Assembly (NCBI RefSeq): GCF_030077735.1 | Contig: NZ_JASJEU010000012.1 | Coordinates: 62,001-126,000, forward strand | Source of the DNA: Gordonibacter faecis | GTDB taxonomy: Bacteria > Actinomycetota > Coriobacteriia > Coriobacteriales > Eggerthellaceae | Length of the DNA: 64,000 bases | Direction of reading: 5' to 3' | Shown here: positions 51,345-60,732 of the stretch, one piece after another | Layout: the number at the start of each line of letters is the position of its first letter | How positions within the stretch are numbered: the first letter of the stretch is position 1 | Notes under the pieces: generated by a model | What the model saw: the letters and a program-made list of their open reading frames with translations, nothing else | Databases searched by the model: none | What the model was told of the DNA's origin: nothing | Made by a program: the position numbers and the translations under genes

Positions 51345-52801
51345 TGGCTCCCATCATGTTGTGCGCCGATGCCGAGAGCATGCGGCGCCCCGAACTCATT
51401 GGTCTTGCGGGTGAGAACTTGGCGGCTCAGGACTGGCTTCGTCTGTTCGCCACGGGGCAGGATGCGCGGCGCTACTTGCGCAACGAGTACGCCGTGGAAG
51501 AGGTGTGGGTGGCGGGTTGTGAGGACGTGGAACCCATCAACCTGGCTGCTGCGCTCAAGCGCGATAGGGCCGATGTGCGCGTGTGTTTGCTGGCGTTTCA
51601 GAACACGGGCTCGCTCATGAGCAGGGCGAGTGCTGCTGGTGTGGATGCGTCGCTCACGGGTCAGGCGTTTGCCGAGCGCTATGCGGCGGCAAAGCGGCGT
51701 CATGCTGGCGGGGTGGCTGGCACGGGCGGTGCAGGTGGCGTGGCTGGTCAGGGTGCCGCTGGGGGTGCGAGTGTCATGCCGCCGGTGGCGGAACGCGGGT
51801 GGCCCGGCAGTGCGTATTCGGCGGTTGGCGAGCCGCGGACGGCGGTGCGCGGGTGGCCGGAGGGCGCGCCGGGTGGCCGCGATGCTCGAGCAGTTGCGGG
51901 TGCAGGTGCGCCTGTGAATGCGGGGCCAGCGGCGTATGGTGCGGGCGGTGCTGTGGCGGCACCGGCCGCTGTGGGCGCGACTTCGGGTAAGCCCGGGTTC
52001 CTGTTGCCCGTGGTCAGCGGCAGTGGCGGCGCGGGGAAGAGCACCGTTGCAGCGTTGGCAGCCCTGTTCGCGCAGGGGTTGGGCTATCGCACCTTGCTGT
52101 TGGACTTCGACTTGCAGTTCGGCGACATGCGCGACTTGCTGGGGCGTCCCGACGCGCCGGGGATTGACGAGGTGCTGGCTTCGCCCGCGCGCCTCGAGCG
52201 ACTGGAGCCCGAGGGCCTCACACCCGCACTGTTGGGAGCGCCGCGACATCTGGAGGACGCCGAGGCGGTGGTGCACGACGCGCCGGCGCTGCTTGATGAG
52301 CTGCTGCGCCGCTTCGACGTGGTGGTGGCGAACACGGGGGCATCGTGGGAAGAGCAGCATGCCCTTCTGCTTGAGCGCAGCTCAAAGGCCCTCTTTTTGG
52401 TTGACCAGCGGCCCTCGTCGCTGCGAGCGTGCCGTCATGCACTCGACTTGTGTGCGCGTTGCGGCATAGCAACCGGGCCCTTCGTGTTCGCCGCGAACCG
52501 CTGTGCCAAGGGTGCGTTGCTCACGTCGCTGGACGTGTCGTGTGCGCTGCAGGGCGCGCATGCGGTGGAGTTGCGCGACGGTGGTCGCGAGGTGGAAGAG
52601 GTTGTCGGTGCAGGTCAACCACTGGATTTGGTGGCCGCGAAAAACGAGTTGTGTACGAGCTTAGAGCACGTGCTGGTGGATATTCTGCCCGACTGTGAGG
52701 GGCGCGTGCTGCGTCTGGCCGAACCGCGCAGCGCCAAGCCCGAACGTCGGTTGATGCGCGGTCGGCGTCGCGGGAGGGGGGCCGTGCCATGTCCCTGCTA
52801 G
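51344..52801 (+). CDS. tadZ: TadZ/CpaE-like pilus localisation ATPase
   Basis: The 485-residue protein has an N-terminal receiver-like region (about 1-110), an Ala/Gly-rich low-complexity linker (about 115-220), and a ParA/MinD-type ATPase domain starting LLPVVSGSGGAGKST (about 225) with later LLLDFDLQFGDM. TadZ positions the Tad machine in the cell. It overlaps cpaB by 1 nt and tadA by 13 nt. The long linker is unusual for the family. Confidence 0.8.
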   Translation: MAPIMLCADAESMRRPELIGLAGENLAAQDWLRLFATGQDARRYLRNEYAVEEVWVAGCEDVEPINLAAALKRDRADVRVCLLAFQNTGSLMSRASAAGVDASLTGQAFAERYAAAKRRHAGGVAGTGGAGGVAGQGAAGGASVMPPVAERGWPGSAYSAVGEPRTAVRGWPEGAPGGRDARAVAGAGAPVNAGPAAYGAGGAVAAPAAVGATSGKPGFLLPVVSGSGGAGKSTVAALAALFAQGLGYRTLLLDFDLQFGDMRDLLGRPDAPGIDEVLASPARLERLEPEGLTPALLGAPRHLEDAEAVVHDAPALLDELLRRFDVVVANTGASWEEQHALLLERSSKALFLVDQRPSSLRACRHALDLCARCGIATGPFVFAANRCAKGALLTSLDVSCALQGAHAVELRDGGREVEEVVGAGQPLDLVAAKNELCTSLEHVLVDILPDCEGRVLRLAEPRSAKPERRLMRGRRRGRGAVPCPC

Positions 52802-54111
52802 AGCGCGCGCAAAAGGCCAGTGGAGAAGGAACGCGGTTCGTTACTCCGGTGGGCCCCGGGCTGGATGAGCTGAAAGCCCAGGTGCAGGACTTGCTGTCGG
52901 CCGATGAGGTGGCAGCCTTGCAGGCGGAGAACCCCGAGCGAGCGCGCAATGAGGTGCGCAGTGCCTGTCGGCGGGCCTTCGAGGACGCGGCGTGGGCCGA
53001 GGTGTCAACCGAGCGGCGTGCCCAGCTGGAGGGCGGCCTCTTGGATGCCATGTTTGGCTTCGGTCCCTTGGAAGGGCTGCTGGCGGACGACACCATTACC
53101 GAAGTCATGGTGAACGGGCCGCGCAGCGTGTTCTTCGAACGCGAGGGGCGGCTGTTCCCAAGCGAGCGCACCTTTGCCGACGAGGGGCAGTTGCGGGCGC
53201 TCATCGACCGCATCTTAGGGCCGCTGGGGAGGCGCATCGACGAGTCATCTCCCCTGGTGAACGCCCGTTTGCCGGAAGGTCATCGCGTGCACGCGGTCAT
53301 TCCGCCGCTCGCGTTGGACGGCTCGGTGCTCACCATTCGTAAGTTCACGCGTCGCGTGATGACGCTGGAAGATATGGCGAGTGGCGGCTCGTTCGACGAA
53401 CGCATGCGGCAGTTCCTCGTGTGGGCCGTGCGTGCCCGCAAAAGTGTAGCCGTGTCGGGCGGCACGGGTAGCGGTAAGACCACGCTGCTGAATGCGCTTT
53501 CGTGTGTGATTCCGCACGAGGAACGCATCATCACTATTGAAGACTCGGCTGAGCTGCGCTTTTTGGAACACCCGCACGTCGTGCGCCTGGAGGCGCGCCC
53601 CCGCAACGCGGAGGGTCGCGGTGAGGTAACCATCCGCGATTTGGTGACGAACGCGTTGCGCATGCGTCCCGATCGCATTGTGGTTGGTGAGTGCCGCGGG
53701 GCGGAAGCACTCGACATGTTACAGGCCATGAACACGGGCCATGATGGGTCGCTCACCACGCTGCACGCGAACTCGCCGCAGGAATCGGTGGCGCGCCTCA
53801 CCACCATGGTGCGCTTCGGAGCCGATCTGCCGGTGGACGTGATTGAGGCGAACATCGCCAGCGCCATTGACGTGGTGGTGCAGACGGCGCGCTCGCTGGA
53901 TGGGTCGCGGCGCATCGCCGAGGTGGCGCAGCTGGGCTTCGATGAAGAACGGCGTCGCTGCACGGTGGAAACCCTGTTCAAACGTGAGGAAGGCGAGCGC
54001 AGCGGGCAGTGGGTGGGTGTGCCGGCGTGGCTGGAAGACCTTCCGTCGCGTGGCTGCGCTGCATCGAGGGAGGTGACGGCATGGAAGCAAGCATGCTCTT
54101 TGGCGGCCTGA
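52789..54111 (+). CDS. tadA: TadA/CpaF pilus assembly ATPase
   Basis: The 440-residue secretion ATPase has Walker A SGGTGSGKTT (about 223-232), an Asp box (ITIEDSAELRF), Walker B region MRPDRIVVGECRG and His box GHDGSLTTLHANS, the full set of the GspE/TadA family. It powers both extension and retraction of Flp pili. It overlaps tadZ at its start, and tadB begins before its stop (30-nt overlap). Confidence 0.95.
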   Translation: MSLLERAQKASGEGTRFVTPVGPGLDELKAQVQDLLSADEVAALQAENPERARNEVRSACRRAFEDAAWAEVSTERRAQLEGGLLDAMFGFGPLEGLLADDTITEVMVNGPRSVFFEREGRLFPSERTFADEGQLRALIDRILGPLGRRIDESSPLVNARLPEGHRVHAVIPPLALDGSVLTIRKFTRRVMTLEDMASGGSFDERMRQFLVWAVRARKSVAVSGGTGSGKTTLLNALSCVIPHEERIITIEDSAELRFLEHPHVVRLEARPRNAEGRGEVTIRDLVTNALRMRPDRIVVGECRGAEALDMLQAMNTGHDGSLTTLHANSPQESVARLTTMVRFGADLPVDVIEANIASAIDVVVQTARSLDGSRRIAEVAQLGFDEERRRCTVETLFKREEGERSGQWVGVPAWLEDLPSRGCAASREVTAWKQACSLAA

Positions 54112-55058
54112 GTGCGGCGCTTGCGTTTGGCACGGGCTTGAGCGCGGTGTACGCCTACGGGGCCGCACCCCGGCGCCGTGACGTGGTGGCATCCGCGCGC
54201 GGCGAAGATGCGCCTCGGGCGGGTCGGCTCGCGTGGCGACTGCGCAATGGCTTTGCGCCTTTTCTGCCGGTGGCTGAAGCGCTCTTACGTCTGGTGCGGG
54301 TGGAACGGGTGGCGAACGAGGCCGTGCAGGAATTGGCGCGGCGGCGCTTCATCACGACCGAGCGCGCGCTGCTGTCCGTGGCGGTGGCGGGAGTAATTGC
54401 TCTGGCAACGGTGGCATTTGTGGTGTCGCGCAGCCTGGTGGGTGCGGTGGCGGTGGCAGCGTGTGCGGTGGCAGCGAGCGTGGTTGCCCTCAACGCGACG
54501 GGTGATAAGCGCCGTGATGCCGTGCGTGAAGCCGTGCCCGACGTGCTGCGCTCGCTTTCGGCCTGCTTTGACGCGGGGCTCACGCTGATGCAGACGTTTG
54601 GCCAGGTGGCAAGCGAGACGAAGGGCCCGCTGCACCTGCCGTTTGCCCGCGCGGCGCACGTGTTGGAAACGGGCGGCAGCGCGTCGGAAGCTCTTGAGGA
54701 ACTGAGACGTGGCACGTCCGTGCCCGAGCTGGCGTTCGTTGCGGTGGCGCTCGATGTGCAGCACCAGGCCGGTGGCAGCTTGCATCAGGTACTGGAAGCG
54801 GCGCGCGACACCGTAGAGGGCGAGCTTGCGCTCAGGCGCTCGCTGAAGGTGCAGACGGCGCAGGCGAAGCTGTCGGCTCGCATTGTCAGCCTGATGCCCT
54901 TCGTGCTGGTGGCAGTGTTTTCGCTGGTGAGTGAAGACTTCCTGGCCCCGTTTTTCGAGAGCGCAGCCGGCTGGGCACTTCTGGCGGTGGCGCTGGCCAT
55001 GCAGGCGGCCGGCGTGCTGCTGGTGCGGCGCATGTTGGCCGTGGGGGCGGAATCGTGA
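54081..55058 (+). CDS. tadB: TadB inner-membrane platform protein
   Basis: The 325-residue T2SF-family protein has a helical cytoplasmic domain with VPDVLRSLSACFDAGLTLMQTF and several transmembrane helices. TadB and TadC form the platform on which TadA acts. ATG 54081 is preceded by GGGAGG and lies inside the tadA 3' end; a longer upstream frame is not supported. It overlaps tadC by 4 nt. Confidence 0.9.
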   Translation: MEASMLFGGLSAALAFGTGLSAVYAYGAAPRRRDVVASARGEDAPRAGRLAWRLRNGFAPFLPVAEALLRLVRVERVANEAVQELARRRFITTERALLSVAVAGVIALATVAFVVSRSLVGAVAVAACAVAASVVALNATGDKRRDAVREAVPDVLRSLSACFDAGLTLMQTFGQVASETKGPLHLPFARAAHVLETGGSASEALEELRRGTSVPELAFVAVALDVQHQAGGSLHQVLEAARDTVEGELALRRSLKVQTAQAKLSARIVSLMPFVLVAVFSLVSEDFLAPFFESAAGWALLAVALAMQAAGVLLVRRMLAVGAES

Positions 55059-56017
55059 GCGCGCTAATGTCGCTCGCGGGGCTGGCGAGCGTGCTGGCGG
55101 CCGTGGCGGGAACATGTGCGGCACGTGCTTGGTGCGAGCGTCGCCAAGCCGCCGAACGTCGCAGTGCGCTGCGTCATGCGGCCGGGGCTTTCGCGGGTGC
55201 GTCCGGCAAGCCCAAGGGTCTTGCTGAAACGGTGGTGCGTTATGTGGTGGAACTGAGCCGCCGAATTGCGTTCAAGGCGACGCGGCCGCTTGTGCCGGGT
55301 GACTTTGGCGCGGGCGTAAGCGGTGGGCGTCCCCGCAGGTCGGAGGCGTGGCTTGCCGAGCATGCGCTGCGTGCGGGCTTGGTCTCGGAAGTGACGGCAG
55401 TGGGGTTCGCCGAAGCGCGTTTGCGTTTGGCATTGGTGTTTGCGGCGGTGGGTGGGTTGGTGGGTGCCGTCCTGTCGAACGAGATGGCTGCGCTGTTGGG
55501 TGTGCTGGGGCTGTTTCTGGGTTCCGCGGCGCCGAAGTGGGCGGTGCGCGACGTGGAGCGCCAGCGCACCACCCAGGCAGAGCGTCACCTGTCGGAAATG
55601 TTGGAGGTGGTGGCGCTGGGCTTGCGCAGCGGGCTGTCGTTTGACCGGAGCTTCCAGCTGTACGGGGCGCACTTTGCCTCGCCGTTCGCAGAGGCCTGTG
55701 CGTCAACGCATCGCCGCTGGTCAATGGGGCTGGCGACGCGCGAGGAAGCCTTGCGTGGCTTGGCGGCATCGTACGGATCGGATCAGCTGGCGCGCGTGGT
55801 GGATAACGTGGTTCGGTCGCTTCGCTTTGGCACCTCTTTGGCCGAGGGTCTTGAGGCGGCAGCTGCACAAGCGCGGGTGGAACATCGCTCGCGCATGGAG
55901 GAACGAGTGGCTAAAGCCCCGGTCAAGATGATGCTACCCACGGGTGCGCTCATCCTGCCCGCCATGCTGCTGCTGGTGTTGGGCCCGGTACTGTTGGAGC
56001 TGATCGACGGATTTTAA
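55055..56017 (+). CDS. tadC: TadC inner-membrane platform protein
   Basis: The 320-residue T2SF-family protein is the partner of TadB: an N-terminal membrane helix, then LSEMLEVVALGLRSGLSFDRSFQLY, and C-terminal helices (LPTGALILPAMLLLVLGPVLL). GTG 55055 overlaps the tadB stop (GTGA). The pilin gene follows after an 81-nt gap. Confidence 0.9.
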   Translation: MSALMSLAGLASVLAAVAGTCAARAWCERRQAAERRSALRHAAGAFAGASGKPKGLAETVVRYVVELSRRIAFKATRPLVPGDFGAGVSGGRPRRSEAWLAEHALRAGLVSEVTAVGFAEARLRLALVFAAVGGLVGAVLSNEMAALLGVLGLFLGSAAPKWAVRDVERQRTTQAERHLSEMLEVVALGLRSGLSFDRSFQLYGAHFASPFAEACASTHRRWSMGLATREEALRGLAASYGSDQLARVVDNVVRSLRFGTSLAEGLEAAAAQARVEHRSRMEERVAKAPVKMMLPTGALILPAMLLLVLGPVLLELIDGF

Positions 56018-56098
56018 GCAGCAATAAAAAGGTGCACGTGTGCTGCGGCTGCAAGCTGCGCACTGCAAAAGGAATACCCCAAGGAAAGGAGAGAGGTT

Positions 56099-56335
56099 AT
56101 GGAACGCGAGAACACAATGGGCAGAACAAGTCTGTGCGAACAGGTGAGGGCGACGTGCGTTCGCGGCATGGTGCGTGCGCGGATGCACCTCGCGGAGACA
56201 AAGGGTCAGGGCACCACCGAGTATGCGATTTTGGTCGGTGTGTTGGTAGTCATTGCGATTATCGCCATCACGGTATTCAGGCCAAAACTTCAAGAGTTAT
56301 GGGATGCCATTGCTGCCGGCATTAACAGCTTGTGA
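56099..56335 (+). CDS. flp: Flp-type major pilin
   Basis: The 78-residue prepilin has a basic leader and the class IV motif G36|QGTTEY with Glu at +5 and Tyr at +6, then the hydrophobic AILVGVLVVIAIIAITVF. The prepilin peptidase encoded at 61433-62332 should cleave after Gly36. AGGAAAGGAGAGAGG upstream is a strong ribosome-binding region, fitting high expression. It overlaps the next ORF by 4 nt. Confidence 0.9.
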   Translation: MERENTMGRTSLCEQVRATCVRGMVRARMHLAETKGQGTTEYAILVGVLVVIAIIAITVFRPKLQELWDAIAAGINSL

Positions 56336-56595
56336 GTGCGTCGGGCGTACGGCGGTGGTGGCGAAGGCGCGCGGTGTGCGGAAGGTGTGCGCGTCGCGCT
56401 GCTGGGTGCGAGCACGGGCAGGGCACGGTTGAGTATGCCGTGATGACCGCAGCGTTTCTGGCGCTGGTGGTAGCGCTGGGGGTGCTCTGGCGGCCCCTTG
56501 AAGGCGGGCTCTTCGTGGAGCATGCGCTGATGGCGGCCTCTCACCATGTGCAGGGCACCGCTCCAGGCGGCGTGGCGGACGTGTTTTTGTACTGA
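56332..56595 (+). CDS. Second Flp-like pilin
   Basis: This 87-residue protein has a basic, Cys- and Arg-rich leader and the motif G|QGTVEY followed by AVMTAAFLALVVALGVLW, the same class IV prepilin pattern as flp but with a longer, more polar mature tail. GTG 56332 overlaps the flp stop. It is probably a minor pilin. Confidence 0.75.
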   Translation: MSASGVRRWWRRRAVCGRCARRAAGCEHGQGTVEYAVMTAAFLALVVALGVLWRPLEGGLFVEHALMAASHHVQGTAPGGVADVFLY

Positions 56596-56646
56596 TAAGG
56601 CAAGGCGGCGCACGGAAGTGGCGCGGTGACGATAAGGAGGCGAGTT

Positions 56647-57162
56647 ATGGGCAGGCGAATCCGGCGCACTGAGCGCGGGCAGGGCACCGTGGAGGCGGCG
56701 TTTGTGATACCCGTGCTGTTTTTGGCGCTGCTGCTTTTGCTGCAGCCGGGCATCATCCTGTACGACCGCCTGGTCATGCAGGCTGCTGCGGCTGAGGGCT
56801 GCCGGCTTCTCGCCACCAAAACGGGTGCGCTGGGTGACATGGATGCGGCGTGCGAGGCCTTCGTGCGCCACCGCCTATCGGCCGTGCCGCAGCACGACTG
56901 CTTCCATGTGCACGGCGGGGGCTGTAGCTGGGACATTACGCTTTCGGGCGACGAAGCGTCGGACACCGTGTCGGTGACCATCGCAAACAAGCTGAAGCCC
57001 CTGCCTTTGCTGGATGCTGGCGCCACCCTCTTGGGTATGACGGATGGGGCGGGGCGGCTTCCCCTTGAGGTAACCGCTTCGCTGCCCACCCAGCCTGACT
57101 GGGTGAACGGGGCCGAGGCGGGGCGCGACCCGGCAGGCTGGATTGGGGCGTGGTTGTCGTGA
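56647..57162 (+). CDS. tadE: TadE-like minor pilin
   Basis: The 171-residue protein has the pseudopilin motif ERG|QGTVEAAFVIPVLFL (Glu at +5) typical of TadE, and a soluble C-terminal domain with four Cys that may form disulfides. AAGGAGG selects ATG 56647. It overlaps the following gene (GTGA). Confidence 0.82.
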   Translation: MGRRIRRTERGQGTVEAAFVIPVLFLALLLLLQPGIILYDRLVMQAAAAEGCRLLATKTGALGDMDAACEAFVRHRLSAVPQHDCFHVHGGGCSWDITLSGDEASDTVSVTIANKLKPLPLLDAGATLLGMTDGAGRLPLEVTASLPTQPDWVNGAEAGRDPAGWIGAWLS

Positions 57163-59333
57163 AGTTCGGGAAAGGGTGCGCGGTGCATTTGCGGTGGCGT
57201 TGCCGCCGGCCGTTCGGCTTGTTCCGCGACGAAGAGGGCTTTACCACGGTGGGCATGGCGCTGGCTTTGCTGATAACGCTGTCGCTGGTGTTTACGACGG
57301 CGCAGGTGTACCGCGTGACCTCGGCCTCTGCCGACGTGCAGGATGTGGCGGATGCCGCCGCGCTTGCCGCCGAGAACCAGGTGGCGGAGTTCATGATTGT
57401 GGTGCGGGCGTGCGATGCCGTGGTGCTCACGCTGTCGCTTACCAGCATTGTGGTGACGGGCTTGGGCGTAGCCGCGCTCTGTACGCCCGTCACGGCACCC
57501 GCCTCGGAAGCCCTGCTCAAGGCCGGGCGTGACGTGGCCAAGGCGCGCGATTCGTTCGCTGAAAAGGCAGCGGAGGGTTTGAACCGCCTGCAAAAAGCGC
57601 TGCCGTTTTTGGCGGCGGCCAGCGCCGCGCACGTGGCGTCGGCCAACAATGGCGGCCCGATGAATGCGTCCTATGTGGCCCTGGCTGTGCTGGCGCCCGC
57701 TGAGGGCGAGCCCATAGAAGTGGGCGGCATGGAAGGCGCGCATGCTTTGGCTGACCGCGCCGAGGCGGAGTCTGAGGACATCAAACGTGCCGGTGAACAG
57801 GCCGAACAGGCAGCTGAGGAAGCGAATGCGTGCAAGGAGCGAGCGTTTCGCCGCGATTGCGGCGACGAGCCGGGCTACTGCATGTCCGAGCGGGCGCGCA
57901 CGCTGGCGGGGCTTTCCGGTGGGGACAACCCGCGCTTTAACAGCGTGGATGCCTGGTCGTTCTCGGTGCCGCTCGAACGGGCGCGTGCGTATTACGTGAA
58001 GCGGTTGGCGGTGGAGGCACCGCAGGGCTCGTCAACCGAAGAGCGAGCGCGTTCGGCGCTGCGGTTGCGGTTCTATCGCTTTGCAACGGCTGAGCTGGGG
58101 CGGGGCTACGTGCACGAGACGGAGGACTCGTTCGACGCGCTGTTTCCTCACCTGCCGAAGAACACCGATGAGATGCGCGCGACCGCGCTGTACACGGAGG
58201 TGGCCTATCCGGTGACGGAGGGCGAGGGCGGGCCGGTCATGCATGCGTGGAGCGGGTGTCCTGCGGCGGCGGGTGCGACGGGCATGGGCTCTATCGCTCA
58301 GATGGAGCAGGGCGGCTATTCCACCTGTTCAGAATGCGGGTTCACGGCGTCAAGCATGGGCAAGGTTGCGGCGGCATCCACGTCTATCGACAACGGTTTT
58401 GAGTACCACTACGAAGCGGTGGCGCAAGCGGCGGATGAGTATGAGCAAGCGCGTGCGAAGCTCGATCCGCTGGCGCGCAAGGTGAAGGAGAAGGCGGGCG
58501 GTCTCTTTGACGAATGTTTGGATCTTCTGCGACAGGTGAGCAGTAAGCGCATTGATGCGGCACCGCCGGGGCGCTACGGAGCGGTGGTGCTGGTGGCGAA
58601 CACGAGCGCCGCGCCGACATCCACAGGGTTTGCCAGCGGGTTTGTGCATGAGGCAGGGTCGCTGGGGGCGCGGGCTGCGGTGTCGGCTGCAACACTGCTT
58701 GACGAAGGGTCGGACGAAGGGAAGAACGTGCTGAATTCCCTGTTGGACGGCCTGAAGGACAAAGGTGGCGCGGTGACGGGTGCGCTTGGTGTGGTGCTGG
58801 ATTGTTGGTCGGGGCTGCTGAGCGCCTACCTTGAGGGGCAGGATGCCATCGGGCGAGTTCTTGAGGGTGCCGTGGACGCTCTGCCGTTTGCGAGCGCGAG
58901 CGGGTTGGGGTCGTGGGCTGCGAGTGCCTTCCAAAAGGCCGTGGCGGCTCTCGGACTGGAACCCGCAAAACTCGGCGCGCTCAAACCGGTACTGGTGAAC
59001 TCGGCGCACGTTGCCGGTGCGGACGACACGGCGTTCTCGGCGCGGTTCTTGGCGGTGAAGGCCCAGGCGGTGGCGCACCCGCTGGCATCGACAGATTTGT
59101 TCTCGTCGGTGGTGACGTCGGCGGAAGCGGCGGCTATCGAAGGCATTGCGTCGCTTGATGGCACGGTGGAGATAGCGTCGGTGCAGCTGTTTGGCGACGG
59201 CGGGCCGGAGATACCCCTCACCATCGCACTGCCTCAAGCGGCGCGCGATGCGGCGGCGGACTTGGTGAGCAGTGCGGCGGATGCAGTGCGCTCAGTGTAT
59301 GCCCAGGTGACGGGGGTGAGAACGTGGGAGTGA
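57159..59333 (+). CDS. TadG-like large pilus-associated protein
   Basis: The 724-residue protein starts with a pilin-like leader (DEEG|FTTVGMALALLITLSL) followed by VQDVADAAALAAENQV, the TadG signature after the membrane helix. A long extracytoplasmic domain follows, with coiled coil (about residues 195-230) and Cys-rich patches (ACKERAFRRDCGDEPGYC). It is much longer than typical TadG. GTG 57159 overlaps the tadE stop; GTG 57150 is an alternative. It overlaps the next gene by 10 nt. Confidence 0.75.
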   Translation: MKFGKGCAVHLRWRCRRPFGLFRDEEGFTTVGMALALLITLSLVFTTAQVYRVTSASADVQDVADAAALAAENQVAEFMIVVRACDAVVLTLSLTSIVVTGLGVAALCTPVTAPASEALLKAGRDVAKARDSFAEKAAEGLNRLQKALPFLAAASAAHVASANNGGPMNASYVALAVLAPAEGEPIEVGGMEGAHALADRAEAESEDIKRAGEQAEQAAEEANACKERAFRRDCGDEPGYCMSERARTLAGLSGGDNPRFNSVDAWSFSVPLERARAYYVKRLAVEAPQGSSTEERARSALRLRFYRFATAELGRGYVHETEDSFDALFPHLPKNTDEMRATALYTEVAYPVTEGEGGPVMHAWSGCPAAAGATGMGSIAQMEQGGYSTCSECGFTASSMGKVAAASTSIDNGFEYHYEAVAQAADEYEQARAKLDPLARKVKEKAGGLFDECLDLLRQVSSKRIDAAPPGRYGAVVLVANTSAAPTSTGFASGFVHEAGSLGARAAVSAATLLDEGSDEGKNVLNSLLDGLKDKGGAVTGALGVVLDCWSGLLSAYLEGQDAIGRVLEGAVDALPFASASGLGSWAASAFQKAVAALGLEPAKLGALKPVLVNSAHVAGADDTAFSARFLAVKAQAVAHPLASTDLFSSVVTSAEAAAIEGIASLDGTVEIASVQLFGDGGPEIPLTIALPQAARDAAADLVSSAADAVRSVYAQVTGVRTWE

Positions 59334-59854
59334 AACAGGCGTGCGTTCAGAGGCACCCGCGCGCCAACCGCGCTTCGCCAGGGCGTGCGCTGCCGGGAAG
59401 AGTTACCCCGGACGTGGGTCGTGCGCGGCACGGTGCGCGCGAGGCGGGCCAGATGACCGTGGAGTTGGCCGTGGTGTTTCCGGTGCTGTTGGTGGTGGCG
59501 GTGATTGCCGTGAACGTGCTTCTGTTCTTCTCGGAGTGCGCGGCATTTGACCGAACGGCGCGCGAGGCGGTGCGCGTGTATGCGACCTCCCCGGCCTACG
59601 GGCAGGGGCTGGAGCAGAGCCAGGCGCTGGTGCAGCAGACCGTTCAAGCGGCCTTCGACAAGCCCTACCTGGCCTCGCGCGTGGCGACGGAAGGAGTGTC
59701 CGGAGGCGCGGTGCGGTTCACGGCAACGCTTGAGTTCTCGCCGACGTTGTTTGGCATGGGATTGAAGTCGTCGGTGTTCGGCGTGGCGCTGCCGCACTTG
59801 GAACACTCGGTGGCGCTGGTGGTGGAGCCGTACAAACCGGGGGTGTTGCTATGA
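59324..59854 (+). CDS. TadE-like minor pilin
   Basis: This 176-residue protein has a long basic leader and the motif AG|QMTVELAVVFPVLLVV with Glu at +5, typical of TadE. The mature part (about 130 residues) is beta-rich. GTG 59324 overlaps the preceding gene and the stop overlaps the next ATG (ATGA). Confidence 0.8.
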   Translation: MGVKQACVQRHPRANRASPGRALPGRVTPDVGRARHGAREAGQMTVELAVVFPVLLVVAVIAVNVLLFFSECAAFDRTAREAVRVYATSPAYGQGLEQSQALVQQTVQAAFDKPYLASRVATEGVSGGAVRFTATLEFSPTLFGMGLKSSVFGVALPHLEHSVALVVEPYKPGVLL

Positions 59855-60315
59855 GCGAGCAGGCGCGTCGTCTGCGAAGGGCGGCTGTGGTGCTGGGCGT
59901 GTTGCTGGTAATTGCGCTGGTACTGCACGTGGTAGGTGCGCTTGGTGCGCCAAGTGTGCTGGCCGAGGCGTCACACGTTATCGCCACGGAAGTTGGTGAG
60001 ACGTACGGTTCGCCCGCACTCCCGGCAGGGTTCGAAGATGAGGTGCTGTGCGCGGCCAGCTTCGAAGACGTTCGTGTGAGTCCGGAAGGCTCGGTGGTGG
60101 GCTTCACGGCGCGTGGCACTCCAGCGGAAGCGTTTAAGCAGGTAGAAGGCCTCATGCGCGACCACGGCTGGACGGTGGTGCCGGGCGGAGACGGGGCGAG
60201 CGGCTCGTTTCTGAAGGAGGTCGGACAGTATCGGTGGGCGTTTGTGGGGTGCGTACGTGTGGGCGATACGACGAGCGTGGTCGTGCAGTGCGCGGCGGAT
60301 GACGGGAAAGGATGA
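59851..60315 (+). CDS. Single-TM protein of the Tad locus
   Basis: The 154-residue protein has an N-terminal signal-anchor helix (AAVVLGVLLVIALVLHVVGAL) and a soluble extracytoplasmic domain with two or three Cys. No family is recognised. Translational coupling on both sides (ATGA overlap upstream, 3-nt gap downstream) ties it to pilus biogenesis. Confidence 0.65.
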   Translation: MSEQARRLRRAAVVLGVLLVIALVLHVVGALGAPSVLAEASHVIATEVGETYGSPALPAGFEDEVLCAASFEDVRVSPEGSVVGFTARGTPAEAFKQVEGLMRDHGWTVVPGGDGASGSFLKEVGQYRWAFVGCVRVGDTTSVVVQCAADDGKG

Positions 60316-60318
60316 GGC

Positions 60319-60732
60319 ATGGCTGACAAGAACAAAGAAGGTACGCGTGCGGTGCATGGTGCCGACGCACCGAAGAGAAGGCGCCGCGTTTCGGCAGGAA
60401 CTCCGCCGGTGGACGAGCGAACCTCGCTTGCGCTGGCGGTGCGCACTGCGCGCAAGGCGCGCGGTCTTCTGCTGACGGCGCCGAACGACAAGGCGCTGCT
60501 GCTCATGCCGTGTAACGACGTGCATACCGTGGGTATGCGCCACCCCCTGGATGTCGCGTTTGTTGACGGCGAAGGCCGTGTGGTGGAAACGCATCGCTCC
60601 GTGGGCCCGCTCAGGCGGCTACGTAACACCAAGGCGGTGGCCGTGGTGGAGCGCTTTGCGTGCTGCGATACGCCGTGGTTCGCCATCGGTGACCAGGTGA
60701 TGATTTCAGGTAGGAAGGAGGTGGCGCGATGA
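60319..60732 (+). CDS. DUF192-family protein
   Basis: The 137-residue protein contains the DUF192 core: LLLMPCNDVHTVGMRHPLDV followed by AFVDGEGRVVETHRSVGP and a C-terminal AVVERFA. The family is widespread with no settled function. There is no signal peptide. It is co-expressed with Tad genes and overlaps the zinc-ribbon gene (ATGA). Confidence 0.75.
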   Translation: MADKNKEGTRAVHGADAPKRRRRVSAGTPPVDERTSLALAVRTARKARGLLLTAPNDKALLLMPCNDVHTVGMRHPLDVAFVDGEGRVVETHRSVGPLRRLRNTKAVAVVERFACCDTPWFAIGDQVMISGRKEVAR

